Source of the DNA: Oscillospiraceae bacterium
Lineage (GTDB): Bacteria; Bacillota_A; Clostridia; Saccharofermentanales; Saccharofermentanaceae
Assembly: GCA_902803365.1 (NCBI GenBank)
Contig: CADCPU010000106.1
Span: 1-5,386, forward strand
Direction of reading: 5' to 3'
Length of the DNA: 5,386 bases
The position numbers were made by a program, and so were the translations under genes. Each line of letters begins with the position of its first letter. Within the stretch, counting starts at the first letter, position 1. The notes below the pieces were generated by a model. It did not search any database. It saw only the letters and a list, made by a program, of their open reading frames with translations, and was not told the DNA's origin. Positions 1 through 4,586 of this stretch are shown one piece after another.

Positions 1-39
1 GAGTCCGAAGTTGAGACTGACGTTGAGTCCGAGAAATAA
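1..39 (+). CDS. C-terminal end of an upstream gene (partial)
   Basis: Reading from base 1 gives ESEVETDVESEK followed by TAA at 37-39. The strongly acidic, repetitive Glu/Ser/Val stretch looks like a disordered C-terminal tail, and the octamer GAGTCCGA occurs twice (1-8 and 25-32). It ends 14 bases before the rodA start, so co-transcription with rodA is likely. The protein cannot be identified from 12 residues. In clostridia rodA often follows a class B penicillin-binding protein or min genes, and some such PBPs end in acidic tails, but that is only an inference. A second frame (from base 2) is also open across this stretch and into rodA, so the frame choice is not certain. Confidence 0.45.
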   Translation, partial: ESEVETDVESEK

Positions 40-53
40 TACGGTGACGGTTA

Positions 54-1181
54 ATGGAAAAGAACAAGTCCGGTATCGAGAGATTACGCAATAATAACTA
101 TTTCAGAACGGTAGACTATTATCTTATCGTTCCTGTATTTCTTATGACCGTAATCGGTATCTTTGTCCTGAGCAAAGTTCTCTCGAGCGGATATGAAGAC
201 TATCCCCGTAATCTCTATAAGCAGATCTTCGCGGCAGGCCTCGGCCTTACGATCGCGCTCGTTATCTGCCTTCTCGATACGCATTTCATGAAGCTTGTCG
301 GGTGGCTCATCTACGCCGCCTCACTCTTCTTATTGATACTTGTCCCTATCGACGGCTTTTCGATGGTCGACCAATGGGGTGCCGACTCATGGCTCAGTAT
401 CCCGGTCGTCGGAATGTTCCAGCCTTCCGAGCTCGCGAAGATAGGACTCGTTATGGTGTCGTCGTTCTTTTTCGAGCAGATGTACAACAACGAGATCCCG
501 TTCTGGAAGGGTATGGGATACGTAGCGCTCGTCTACGTCCCGCCGCTCCTTTTGATCTTTAAGCAGCCGGACTTCGGTACCGCGATGGTTATCATGTTCT
601 CGTTTGTATGTATCCTCTTTGTCTGGGGCGTTAAGTACCGTTACTTCCTGCTCGCTCTTTCCGCAGGTATCGTTATCGGTGTCCCTGTCATCTGGAATTT
701 CTACCTCGCTTCTTATCAGAAGAAGAGGATCCTCTCTCTCGTATTCGAGGGAACTGACCTTAAGGCTGAGTACAACCTCATGCAGTCCAAGGACGCCATC
801 GCTTCCGGCGGTCTGTCCGGTAACAACACCGGAGTATTCGTACGAGTCCCGGTTAAGGAGTCCGACTTTATCTATGCTGCCGTATCCGAGCACCTGGGCT
901 TCATCGGTACGACTGCAGTCGTGCTTTTCGCGTTCTTCTTCCTGTGCCGCTGTATCTATGTCGCAGCCAAGTCAGGACGCAAAGCTTATTCGTATATTAC
1001 TATCGGACTTGCGAGCGCATTCGCATTCCACTTCATCGAAAACATGGGAATGTCCGTCGGCCTTCTGCCTGTTACCGGTATCCCGCTCCCGTTCATAAGT
1101 CTGGGCGGTACCTCGATGATGGTAAACTACATATCCTTCGGAATAATACTTAATATCTCAATGGATCGAAAGATCTCGTAA
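54..1181 (+). CDS. rodA: SEDS peptidoglycan glycosyltransferase, RodA type
   Basis: This 375-residue polytopic membrane protein matches the usual RodA length. SEDS proteins polymerise lipid II into glycan strands and work with a class B penicillin-binding protein. Visible family signatures are QPSE at 123-126 followed by LAK, QPDFGT at 171-176, SDFIYAAVSEHLGFIG beginning at 270, and the C-terminal signature around GIPLPFISLGGTS (342-354). D271 lies where the essential Asp of RodA/FtsW sits (the TDFIF-like motif). About ten hydrophobic segments are visible, for example near 22-42, 57-74, 80-98, 152-170, 175-193, 197-217, 275-300 and 350-371. The VTGIPLPF form is typical of RodA, whereas FtsW tends to have GLTLPLVSYGG, so RodA is preferred; FtsW remains the alternative. 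LGGTS replaces the more usual YGGSS. The start is preceded by a weak GGTGA (43-47), suggesting coupling to the upstream gene. Confidence 0.9.
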   Translation: MEKNKSGIERLRNNNYFRTVDYYLIVPVFLMTVIGIFVLSKVLSSGYEDYPRNLYKQIFAAGLGLTIALVICLLDTHFMKLVGWLIYAASLFLLILVPIDGFSMVDQWGADSWLSIPVVGMFQPSELAKIGLVMVSSFFFEQMYNNEIPFWKGMGYVALVYVPPLLLIFKQPDFGTAMVIMFSFVCILFVWGVKYRYFLLALSAGIVIGVPVIWNFYLASYQKKRILSLVFEGTDLKAEYNLMQSKDAIASGGLSGNNTGVFVRVPVKESDFIYAAVSEHLGFIGTTAVVLFAFFFLCRCIYVAAKSGRKAYSYITIGLASAFAFHFIENMGMSVGLLPVTGIPLPFISLGGTSMMVNYISFGIILNISMDRKIS

Positions 1182-1191
1182 TGAGGTCTGC

Positions 1192-1210
1192 GGGCAGGGG
1201 CGTGCCTTTG
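1192..1210 (+). terminator. Possible weak terminator after rodA
   Basis: GGCA (1193-1196) can pair with TGCC (1203-1206), with one extra G-U pair outside, around a six-base loop, and TTTG follows. The stem is only 4-5 bp and the T run is short, so this is a marginal intrinsic terminator. A second tiny hairpin, GAATC-TTT-GATTC, lies at 1214-1226. No stronger terminator follows rodA, so read-through into the palindrome region is possible. Confidence 0.25.
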
Positions 1211-1247
1211 TCCGAATCTTTGATTCTGTTCACTACGATATGAAATC

Positions 1248-1262
1248 TGACCATGATGGTCA
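1248..1262. promoter_or_regulatory. 15-bp perfect palindrome TGACCAT-G-ATGGTCA
   Basis: The two 7-base arms are exact inverted complements around G1255. The core CCATGATGG is the same odd-length ATNAT-centred design as the four array palindromes downstream, but the flanks differ (TGACC instead of TTACCC). It overlaps the possible -35 hexamer TGGTCA at 1257-1262. The centre lies 73 bp before the first array centre. It is probably a protein-binding site; the regulator is unknown. Confidence 0.55.
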
Positions 1263-1286
1263 CCCTGTTTGAAAACTAACTATAAT
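1257..1286 (+). promoter_or_regulatory. Candidate promoter buried in two palindromes
   Basis: A consensus -10 TATAAT (1281-1286) has TGGTCA (1257-1262, four of six matches to TTGACA) at an 18-bp spacer. The -35 lies in the 15-bp palindrome and the -10 in the 21-bp palindrome, so proteins bound at either site would block polymerase. A transcript starting near 1293 would run through the four-copy palindrome array toward padR. The weak -35 makes this tentative. Confidence 0.4.
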
Positions 1287-1294
1287 AGTTAGTT
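1274..1294. promoter_or_regulatory. 21-bp perfect palindrome overlapping a TATAAT box
   Basis: The left arm AACTAACTAT (1274-1283) is exactly complementary to the right arm (1285-1294) around A1284. A perfect 10+1+10 palindrome is very unlikely by chance and has the form of an operator for a homodimeric repressor (the MarR, TetR and PadR families use sites of this type). It contains the perfect -10 hexamer TATAAT at 1281-1286. Its centre lies 44 bp before the first array centre, close to but not exactly the 42-bp period of the array. Confidence 0.65.
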
Positions 1295-1319
1295 CTGTTG
1301 GTCGCGGCAGCAAAGAAAA

Positions 1320-1462
1320 TTACCCATCATGGGTAAGAAATCGCCGGCTATCTCGAAAAAATTACCCATTATGGGTAAGTCCCGTTCAATGCAACTTATA
1401 AAATTACCCATGATGGGTAGGGATCCGTGACCAAGCCCCAAAATCTTACCCATCATGGGTAA
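1320..1462. repeat. Four 17-bp palindromes at exact 42-bp spacing
   Basis: Copies of TTACCCATNATGGGTAA lie at 1320-1336 (N=C), 1362-1378 (N=T), 1404-1420 (N=G, last base G instead of A) and 1446-1462 (N=C). Start-to-start distance is 42 bp in all three intervals, four turns at 10.5 bp per turn, so every copy presents the same DNA face. A run of four A's directly precedes copies 1-3 (AAAATC precedes copy 4) and a G directly follows every copy. The 25-base spacers are otherwise unrelated. Strict sequence and phase conservation with free spacers and a free central base points to a cooperative array of dimer-binding sites. The central base varies because it lies on the dyad axis. No copy was seen elsewhere in the window. 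The cognate protein is unknown; the PadR protein encoded 150 bases downstream is the nearest candidate. Confidence 0.9.
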
Positions 1463-1542
1463 GAACGGCTTCCTCTGTCAGCTGCTATCTCAATCCCTGA
1501 TTACAAACATGCAAGCTCCCCCGACCACACCTGTTTAAAATT

Positions 1543-1584
1543 CAGTATTGCACAATAAACAGTAGTGTGGTATATTCAGTACTG
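1543..1584 (+). promoter_or_regulatory. Three CAGTANTG repeats at 17-bp period across the padR promoter
   Basis: CAGTATTG (1543-1550), CAGTAGTG (1560-1567) and CAGTACTG (1577-1584) start exactly 17 bp apart. The first overlaps the -35, the second lies in the spacer, and the third begins at the base after the -10. Copies 1 and 3 extend to TTCAGTAYTG. Position and repetition suggest the autoregulatory operator of the PadR protein, since PadR-family repressors commonly repress their own operon. The assignment is inferred from position only. Confidence 0.55.
1548..1576 (+). promoter_or_regulatory. Promoter of the padR operon
   Basis: TTGCAC (1548-1553) and TATATT (1571-1576) are separated by an ideal 17-bp spacer, giving a good sigma-A-type promoter. 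Transcription would begin near 1583, about 30 bases before the padR start. No other promoter of comparable quality lies directly before the operon. Confidence 0.75.
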
Positions 1585-1613
1585 TAGAAAGCATTATAGC
1601 GAGGAGGTACTCC

Positions 1614-1934
1614 ATGAACATTCAGTTTAAAAAGGGCGTTCTTGATATGTGCGTACTCGCGATGCTGAGGGATAAGGATAGTTACGGATACGACATTGCT
1701 GACTCGCTGTCCGGCCGGATCAAGCTTGCAGACGGTACGGTTTACCCGATACTTCGTAAGCTTGCGGCGGACGGCTTAGTCAGTACCTATCTCAAGGAAT
1801 CGCAGAACGGACCGCCTCGTAAGTATTACCACCTGACACCGGAAGGGCAGGAGACGCTGGCGGCATATATCAAGGATTGGGAAGAATTCAGCAAGGTCGT
1901 AACCGGAATAGTAGGAGGGATCGGAATTGAATAA
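1614..1934 (+). CDS. PadR-family transcriptional repressor
   Basis: This 106-residue protein is a short PadR-type winged helix regulator, the LmrR-like class without the large C-terminal domain. Visible features are the N-terminal helix with KKGVLDMCVLAML (6-18), SYGYDI (23-28), the recognition-helix and wing segment GTVYPILRKLAADGLV (41-56), and GPPRKYYHLTPEG (66-78), the basic wing strand typical of the family. A terminal helix with W89 (KDWEEFSKVV) would form the dimer interface. It should act in the cytoplasm as a dimeric repressor, often responding to hydrophobic ligands or envelope stress; the ligand here is unknown. The start is fixed by GAGGAGGT (1601-1608) five bases before ATG. It overlaps the next gene by 8 bases and is the first gene of a three-gene operon. 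Confidence 0.9.
   Translation: MNIQFKKGVLDMCVLAMLRDKDSYGYDIADSLSGRIKLADGTVYPILRKLAADGLVSTYLKESQNGPPRKYYHLTPEGQETLAAYIKDWEEFSKVVTGIVGGIGIE
1913..1918 (+). promoter_or_regulatory. Ribosome binding site fixing a TTG start
   Basis: AGGAGG lies eight bases before TTG at 1927, inside the end of padR. It supports a TTG start that gives the typical HAAS-protein N-terminus (M)NKKEYTEMLARELGSLP; no ATG sits at a suitable distance. Confidence 0.75.
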
Positions 1935-2472
1935 GAAAGAATACACGGAAATGCTGGCCCGTGAATTAGGGTCGCTTCCATATAATGACGTTAGAGAGAT
2001 AACAGCCGAGATCGAAGAACACTTTGATATGGCTGTTGAGAGTGGAAAGACTGAGGAGCAGGCAGCGGATGAGTTGGGCGATGTTAAGGAACTTGCCAAG
2101 GCTTACATCAACTGCACACCATATAAGCTTCCTCAGGTGCTTCAGGAGAAAGATACAAAGAAGAGCACGACAGGTGCCAAGGTCTTCTCGATATTCATTT
2201 GCATTTTGGCGGTGCCGATCACGGCTTGTTGGGTGACATTTGATATCAGGATCATCCTGTCGATGATCGCATCGAGCACGGCTTTTGTGTTCAGGATCAC
2301 CAAGTTCAGTGAGTACGGCTCTTATCAATATGCACAGCTGATGAACCAGATCGGCACATGCTTTAAGGTCGTCTTCCTCGGATGTCTTTTGTACTTCGGT
2401 ATCAAGCTGCTCATATTGGCAGGCAAGAAGTTTATAAGACTTAACAGAAGACTTTGGACAAGGGGGTTCTGA
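1927..2472 (+). CDS. HAAS/DUF1700 domain membrane protein
   Basis: This 181-residue protein starts with TTG, eight bases before the end of padR, so translation is probably coupled. Residues 1-60 match the HAAS (DUF1700) pattern: KKEYTEMLARELGSLP, then REITAEIEEHFDMAVESGKTEEQAADELGDVKELAKAY in two stretches. HAAS domains are small helical modules encoded next to PadR regulators and are thought to work with them. Hydrophobic segments at about 85-105, 107-122 (less certain) and 145-166 place the rest in the membrane. The C-terminus is basic (FIRLNRRLWTRGF), consistent with a cytoplasmic end. A plausible role is a membrane sensor or partner of the PadR repressor, by analogy with other PadR-HAAS pairs. 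The family assignment is confident, the function is not. Confidence 0.85.
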   Translation: MNKKEYTEMLARELGSLPYNDVREITAEIEEHFDMAVESGKTEEQAADELGDVKELAKAYINCTPYKLPQVLQEKDTKKSTTGAKVFSIFICILAVPITACWVTFDIRIILSMIASSTAFVFRITKFSEYGSYQYAQLMNQIGTCFKVVFLGCLLYFGIKLLILAGKKFIRLNRRLWTRGF

Positions 2473-2473
2473 T

Positions 2474-2878
2474 ATGAAAAAGAAAGATATTGTGATCCTC
2501 ATAATCGGTGTGACATCGCTCGTGCTTATGATCGTCTTCAAGCTGATCGCAGGTGTATCGGCAGTCAGGACATTCGGAGCTGAAGGCGGATGGCAGGCTA
2601 TCAAGGACTGGTTCCAGAATAACGGCGGAGATTTCCATGTTGAGATCTTTGATCCGCTCGATATTGATGATGCAGTGATCATCGGAAATCCGGACAAGGT
2701 CCATCTTGATGAGAACGGAGTATATGTAACGGACGACGGCGATAAGATCGTTGTTAAGGATGGAAAAGTAGAAGTCGATACGGATGAGGATAAGGTCAGG
2801 ATCGATAAGGACGGCATCTTCATTGCGAATGACGAACATGAGATAAAGATTGGAACAAATGGAATAAGTGTTGAATAA
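2474..2878 (+). CDS. Small membrane-anchored acidic protein with 16-residue repeats
   Basis: This 134-residue protein begins one base after the HAAS gene stop, with AGGGGG (2461-2466) as ribosome binding site. Residues 5-25 form a single hydrophobic segment after MKKKD, suggesting an N-terminal anchor with the rest probably outside the cell. From residue 74 to the end the sequence is a repeat array: DKVHLDENGVYVTDDG (74-89), DKIVVKDGKVEVDTDE (90-105), DKVRIDKDGIFIANDE (106-121) and the short HEIKIGTNGISVE (122-134). Alternating beta-branched residues separated by DxNG-like turns suggest a small beta-solenoid, and the many Asp residues could bind cations. PadR-HAAS operons often carry a third gene for a DUF4097-type putative adhesin with repetitive beta structure; this may be a minimal relative, but I do not recognise the family with certainty. 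Confidence 0.8.
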   Translation: MKKKDIVILIIGVTSLVLMIVFKLIAGVSAVRTFGAEGGWQAIKDWFQNNGGDFHVEIFDPLDIDDAVIIGNPDKVHLDENGVYVTDDGDKIVVKDGKVEVDTDEDKVRIDKDGIFIANDEHEIKIGTNGISVE

Positions 2879-2922
2879 ATCATTCCCTCCACAGGGCGGG
2901 TGATGCAGACGGCTGATCCCGA

Positions 2923-2939
2923 CACGGCTGACCACCGTG
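2923..2939 (+). other. Small hairpin before the operon terminator
   Basis: CACGG (2923-2927) and CCGTG (2935-2939) can pair around a seven-base loop, two bases before the large terminator stem. Another weak fold, CCCT-CCAC-AGGG, lies at 2885-2896 just after the stop codon. These may protect or stabilise the 3' end of the operon transcript. No function can be read from sequence alone. Confidence 0.3.
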
Positions 2940-2940
2940 A

Positions 2941-2987
2941 AAAACACCGCTTTCGGGCACTGATGAGGTGCTCGGGGGCGGTGTTTT
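2941..2987 (+). terminator. Long hairpin terminator of the padR operon
   Basis: The outer arms AAAACACCGC (2941-2950) and GCGGTGTTTT (2978-2987) are perfect complements. Pairing can continue inward without interruption through TTTC/GGGG (three G-U pairs and one C-G) and GGGCAC/GTGCTC, giving a 20-bp stem with a seven-base loop (2961-2967). The T run sits in the 3' arm, matched by an A run in the 5' arm, as in many Bacillota intrinsic terminators. It lies 62 bases after the last operon stop and before the mraZ promoter, insulating the two transcription units. Confidence 0.85.
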
Positions 2988-3073
2988 CGTGTCGCGAATA
3001 TGACTTTGCTCAAGGAATGATTACAAAATCTGTCTTGTGTTACAAAAATATTAAACTTTTTTGGTTTTTTCTA

Positions 3074-3102
3074 TTGCAAATGTTTGGTTCTACGCATAAA
3101 AT
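3074..3102 (+). promoter_or_regulatory. Promoter of mraZ and the dcw cluster
   Basis: TTGCAA (3074-3079) and TAAAAT (3097-3102) are separated by 17 bp. The start point would be near 3109, giving a leader of about 85 bases before mraZ. The AT-rich stretch upstream (3021-3070), with T and A runs, could act as an UP element. Confidence 0.7.
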
Positions 3103-3110
3103 GGAAACAC

Positions 3111-3161
3111 GTGGAGGAAACGGGAGCAATTGTTCCCATTCTGGGAGCGAACGGGAGCAAA
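3111..3161 (+). promoter_or_regulatory. MraZ-box-like direct repeats in the mraZ leader
   Basis: Ten-base units follow one another: GTGGAGGAAA (3111), CGGGAGCAAT (3121), then 11 bases, TGGGAGCGAA (3142) and CGGGAGCAAA (3152). MraZ is known in other bacteria to bind TGGGN-type direct repeats with a 10-bp period upstream of its own gene, so these are probably the autoregulatory MraZ boxes. Here they fall just downstream of the predicted start point rather than upstream of the -35, a suitable position for blocking polymerase. The two pairs are offset by 31 bp, about three helical turns. Confidence 0.65.
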
Positions 3162-3184
3162 CCGTTAGCTTTCAAAAACAAAAC

Positions 3185-3189
3185 AGGAG
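3185..3189 (+). promoter_or_regulatory. Ribosome binding site fixing the mraZ start
   Basis: AGGAG lies five bases before ATG at 3195. It decides against the in-frame ATG at 3084, which falls inside the promoter spacer and would not be transcribed. Confidence 0.85.
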
Positions 3190-3194
3190 AAACA

Positions 3195-3626
3195 ATGGCA
3201 CGCGATATTAAAAAGATCGATGCAAGAGGCAGATTTTTCCTTCCGGCCAAGCTTAAGGAAAAGTTTGGTCGTGATCTTGTTGCGACTATAAGTCTCGATC
3301 AGGGATATCTTTGCGTGTACACGGCCGAGAATTTCGAGAATATCAAGAAGCAGATCGCCAAGATCAATTCTTTGGATCCGGTTAAGCGAATCTTAGAGAG
3401 AGCGGTACTTGGTGAGGCTTTGGAATTGACACCTGATTCTCAGGGCAGGATCACTCTCACGAGCGAACTTTGGGAGAGGATCGGAGCAAAGCCCAATGAT
3501 GAGATCTGCGTGATCGACATACTCGATAAGCTCGAGATCTGCAGGAAGACCTTCTATGAGGAGAACCGCATCGATCTCAACGCTTTGGTCGGATTGGATG
3601 AGAAGTATTATGTCGAAGGACTTTGA
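3195..3626 (+). CDS. mraZ: MraZ, transcriptional regulator of the dcw cluster
   Basis: The 143-residue product has the usual MraZ length and the double AbrB/SpoVT-like swapped-hairpin layout. The first half has DARGRFFLPAKLKEKFG (10-26), corresponding to the family's DxKGRxxxPxxxR; the second half has DSQGRITLTSELWERIG starting near residue 82. MraZ forms ring-shaped oligomers and represses the mra/dcw operon by binding GGG-containing direct repeats, which are visible in the leader. The sequence is divergent: the usual N-terminal FxGEYxHxxD lead-in is replaced by MARDIKKID, and the second motif has Thr where Pro is often found. Location directly before rsmH makes the assignment firm despite this. 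The gene overlaps rsmH by 17 bases. Confidence 0.88.
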   Translation: MARDIKKIDARGRFFLPAKLKEKFGRDLVATISLDQGYLCVYTAENFENIKKQIAKINSLDPVKRILERAVLGEALELTPDSQGRITLTSELWERIGAKPNDEICVIDILDKLEICRKTFYEENRIDLNALVGLDEKYYVEGL

Positions 3627-4572
3627 GTTTAACCACATTCCTGTTTTGTTTAATGAGTCCATCGAGGCTTTGAACATAAAGCCTGACGGTATCTACGTTG
3701 ACTGTACTGCCGGTGGCGGCGGTCACAGCATGGGCATACTTAATAAGCTCTCCAAGGACGGCTTGTTGGTGTCCCTTGATAAGGACGACGATGCGCTCCG
3801 TACATGCAGAGCTAAGGCTGAAGCAGCGGGAGCTGATAATTGGAAGATCGTTAAGTCCGATTTTTCTTCGATCGCGGATGTGCTCGAGGAACTGAACATT
3901 GAAAAAGTTGACGGAATACTTGCTGATCTCGGTGTGTCATCACATCAGATCGATGTTGATGAGAGAGGCTTCTCATATGCAAAGGACGGACCTTTGGATA
4001 TGAGGATGGATACGACGGCTCCTCTTACCGCATCGATCGTTGTAAACACATACGACGAGAAGGATCTGGTGAGGATATTCCGTTTGTATGGTGAAGAGAG
4101 ATTTGCAGGCAGGATCGCAGCAGGTATCGTCAGAGACAGACAGAAGGCTCCGTTTACGGGAACTTTGGAACTTGCCGCCAAGATCGCAAGTTACGTGCCT
4201 GGTAAGGCGAGGAACGAAGATCAGCATCCTGCAAGGAGATGCTTTCAAGCCATAAGGATAGAGGTGAATCATGAACTTGATTCGGTCCAGAAGCTCCTGG
4301 ACGTGGGTCCGACTCTCTTGAGAGACGGCGGCAGGATGGCGGTAATATCGTTCCATTCGCTGGAAGACAGGATCGTGAAGGAGACATTCAGGAATCATGC
4401 GTCGCCTTGTACATGCCCTAAGAATTTCCCGGTATGTGTGTGTGGGAAAGTGAGTTTGGGAAAAGTATTAACGAATAAACCGGTGGTGGCCGGAGAAGAG
4501 GAAATAAGATCGAATTCGAGAGCACATTGCTGTAAGCTTCGTGTTTTCGAGAGGATCGAACAGAAGGTGTAA
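3610..4572 (+). CDS. rsmH: 16S rRNA (cytosine-1402-N4)-methyltransferase RsmH
   Basis: RsmH (MraW) N4-methylates C1402 in the decoding centre of 16S rRNA using SAM. Starting at the ATG at 3610 the protein has 320 residues, typical for the family, and begins MSKDFEFNHIPVLFNES, where HIPVL is the normal family opening. The SAM-binding motif is VDCTAGGGGHS (30-40), followed by DGILADLGVSS (101-111), ERGFSY and DGPLDMRMD. Further conserved blocks are HPARRCFQAIRIEVNHEL from 206 and GGRMAVISFHSLEDRIVK. A Cys-rich CTCP...CVCG segment spans 267-279 and the tail has the family's SNSRA...KLRVFER. Earlier in-frame ATGs at 3556 and 3598 would only add non-family residues overlapping mraZ. The 17-base overlap and poor Shine-Dalgarno (GAGAAG at 3600-3605) suggest translational coupling to mraZ. 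Confidence 0.95.
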   Translation: MSKDFEFNHIPVLFNESIEALNIKPDGIYVDCTAGGGGHSMGILNKLSKDGLLVSLDKDDDALRTCRAKAEAAGADNWKIVKSDFSSIADVLEELNIEKVDGILADLGVSSHQIDVDERGFSYAKDGPLDMRMDTTAPLTASIVVNTYDEKDLVRIFRLYGEERFAGRIAAGIVRDRQKAPFTGTLELAAKIASYVPGKARNEDQHPARRCFQAIRIEVNHELDSVQKLLDVGPTLLRDGGRMAVISFHSLEDRIVKETFRNHASPCTCPKNFPVCVCGKVSLGKVLTNKPVVAGEEEIRSNSRAHCCKLRVFERIEQKV

Positions 4573-4576
4573 TGTT

Positions 4577-4583
4577 GGAGGAG
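4577..4583 (+). promoter_or_regulatory. Ribosome binding site supporting a GTG start for ftsL
   Basis: GGAGGAG is placed ideally for GTG at 4587: five bases separate GGAGG from the codon. The competing ATG at 4572, which shares its A with the rsmH stop, has only AAGGTG two bases upstream, too close for normal initiation. Confidence 0.65.
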
Positions 4584-4586
4584 AAA

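Larger units (their letters stand above)
1182..1613. other. 432-base gene-free regulatory region between rodA and padR
   Basis: I see no credible coding sequence here on either strand. In order it holds a weak hairpin after rodA, a 15-bp palindrome, a 21-bp palindrome over a TATAAT box, the four-copy 42-bp palindrome array, about 80 bases (1463-1540) in which I recognise nothing, and the padR promoter with its CAGTANTG repeats and ribosome binding site. The density of perfect dyads is far above that of an ordinary intergenic gap. Confidence 0.8.

Noticed and set aside
387..893. Minus-strand open frame opposite rodA
   Set aside because: Its low-complexity charged translation is the complement of the hydrophobic codons of rodA, with no sign of independent coding.
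1320..1462. Four regularly spaced repeats read as a short CRISPR array
   Set aside because: The repeat is only 17 bp (about 22 with flanks), is a full palindrome with a variable central base, and the period is 42 bp. CRISPR repeats are longer and internally constant, and no cas genes are present.
1320..1462. Array palindromes as RNA hairpins or terminators
   Set aside because: Each could fold only as a 7-bp stem with a 3-base loop and has no T run after it. Exact 42-bp helical phasing is better explained by DNA binding, although RNA folding is not excluded.
1966..2925. Long minus-strand open frame of 319 codons opposite the HAAS and repeat-protein genes
   Set aside because: It is antisense to two well-supported genes with good ribosome binding sites, has no recognisable motif, and runs to the edge of the terminator region.
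2900..3211. Open frame of 103 codons crossing the operon terminator and mraZ promoter
   Set aside because: It runs through the terminator hairpin, promoter and repeats, has no ribosome binding site, and its composition reflects those elements.
3556..3612. An 18-residue N-terminal extension of RsmH from ATG 3556
   Set aside because: The extra residues do not resemble the family and are the out-of-frame reading of the mraZ end. The product starting at 3610 has the standard opening.
3084..3626. A 180-residue mraZ starting at ATG 3084
   Set aside because: That ATG lies between the -35 and -10 of the mraZ promoter and lacks a ribosome binding site. ATG 3195 has AGGAG and gives the normal family length.
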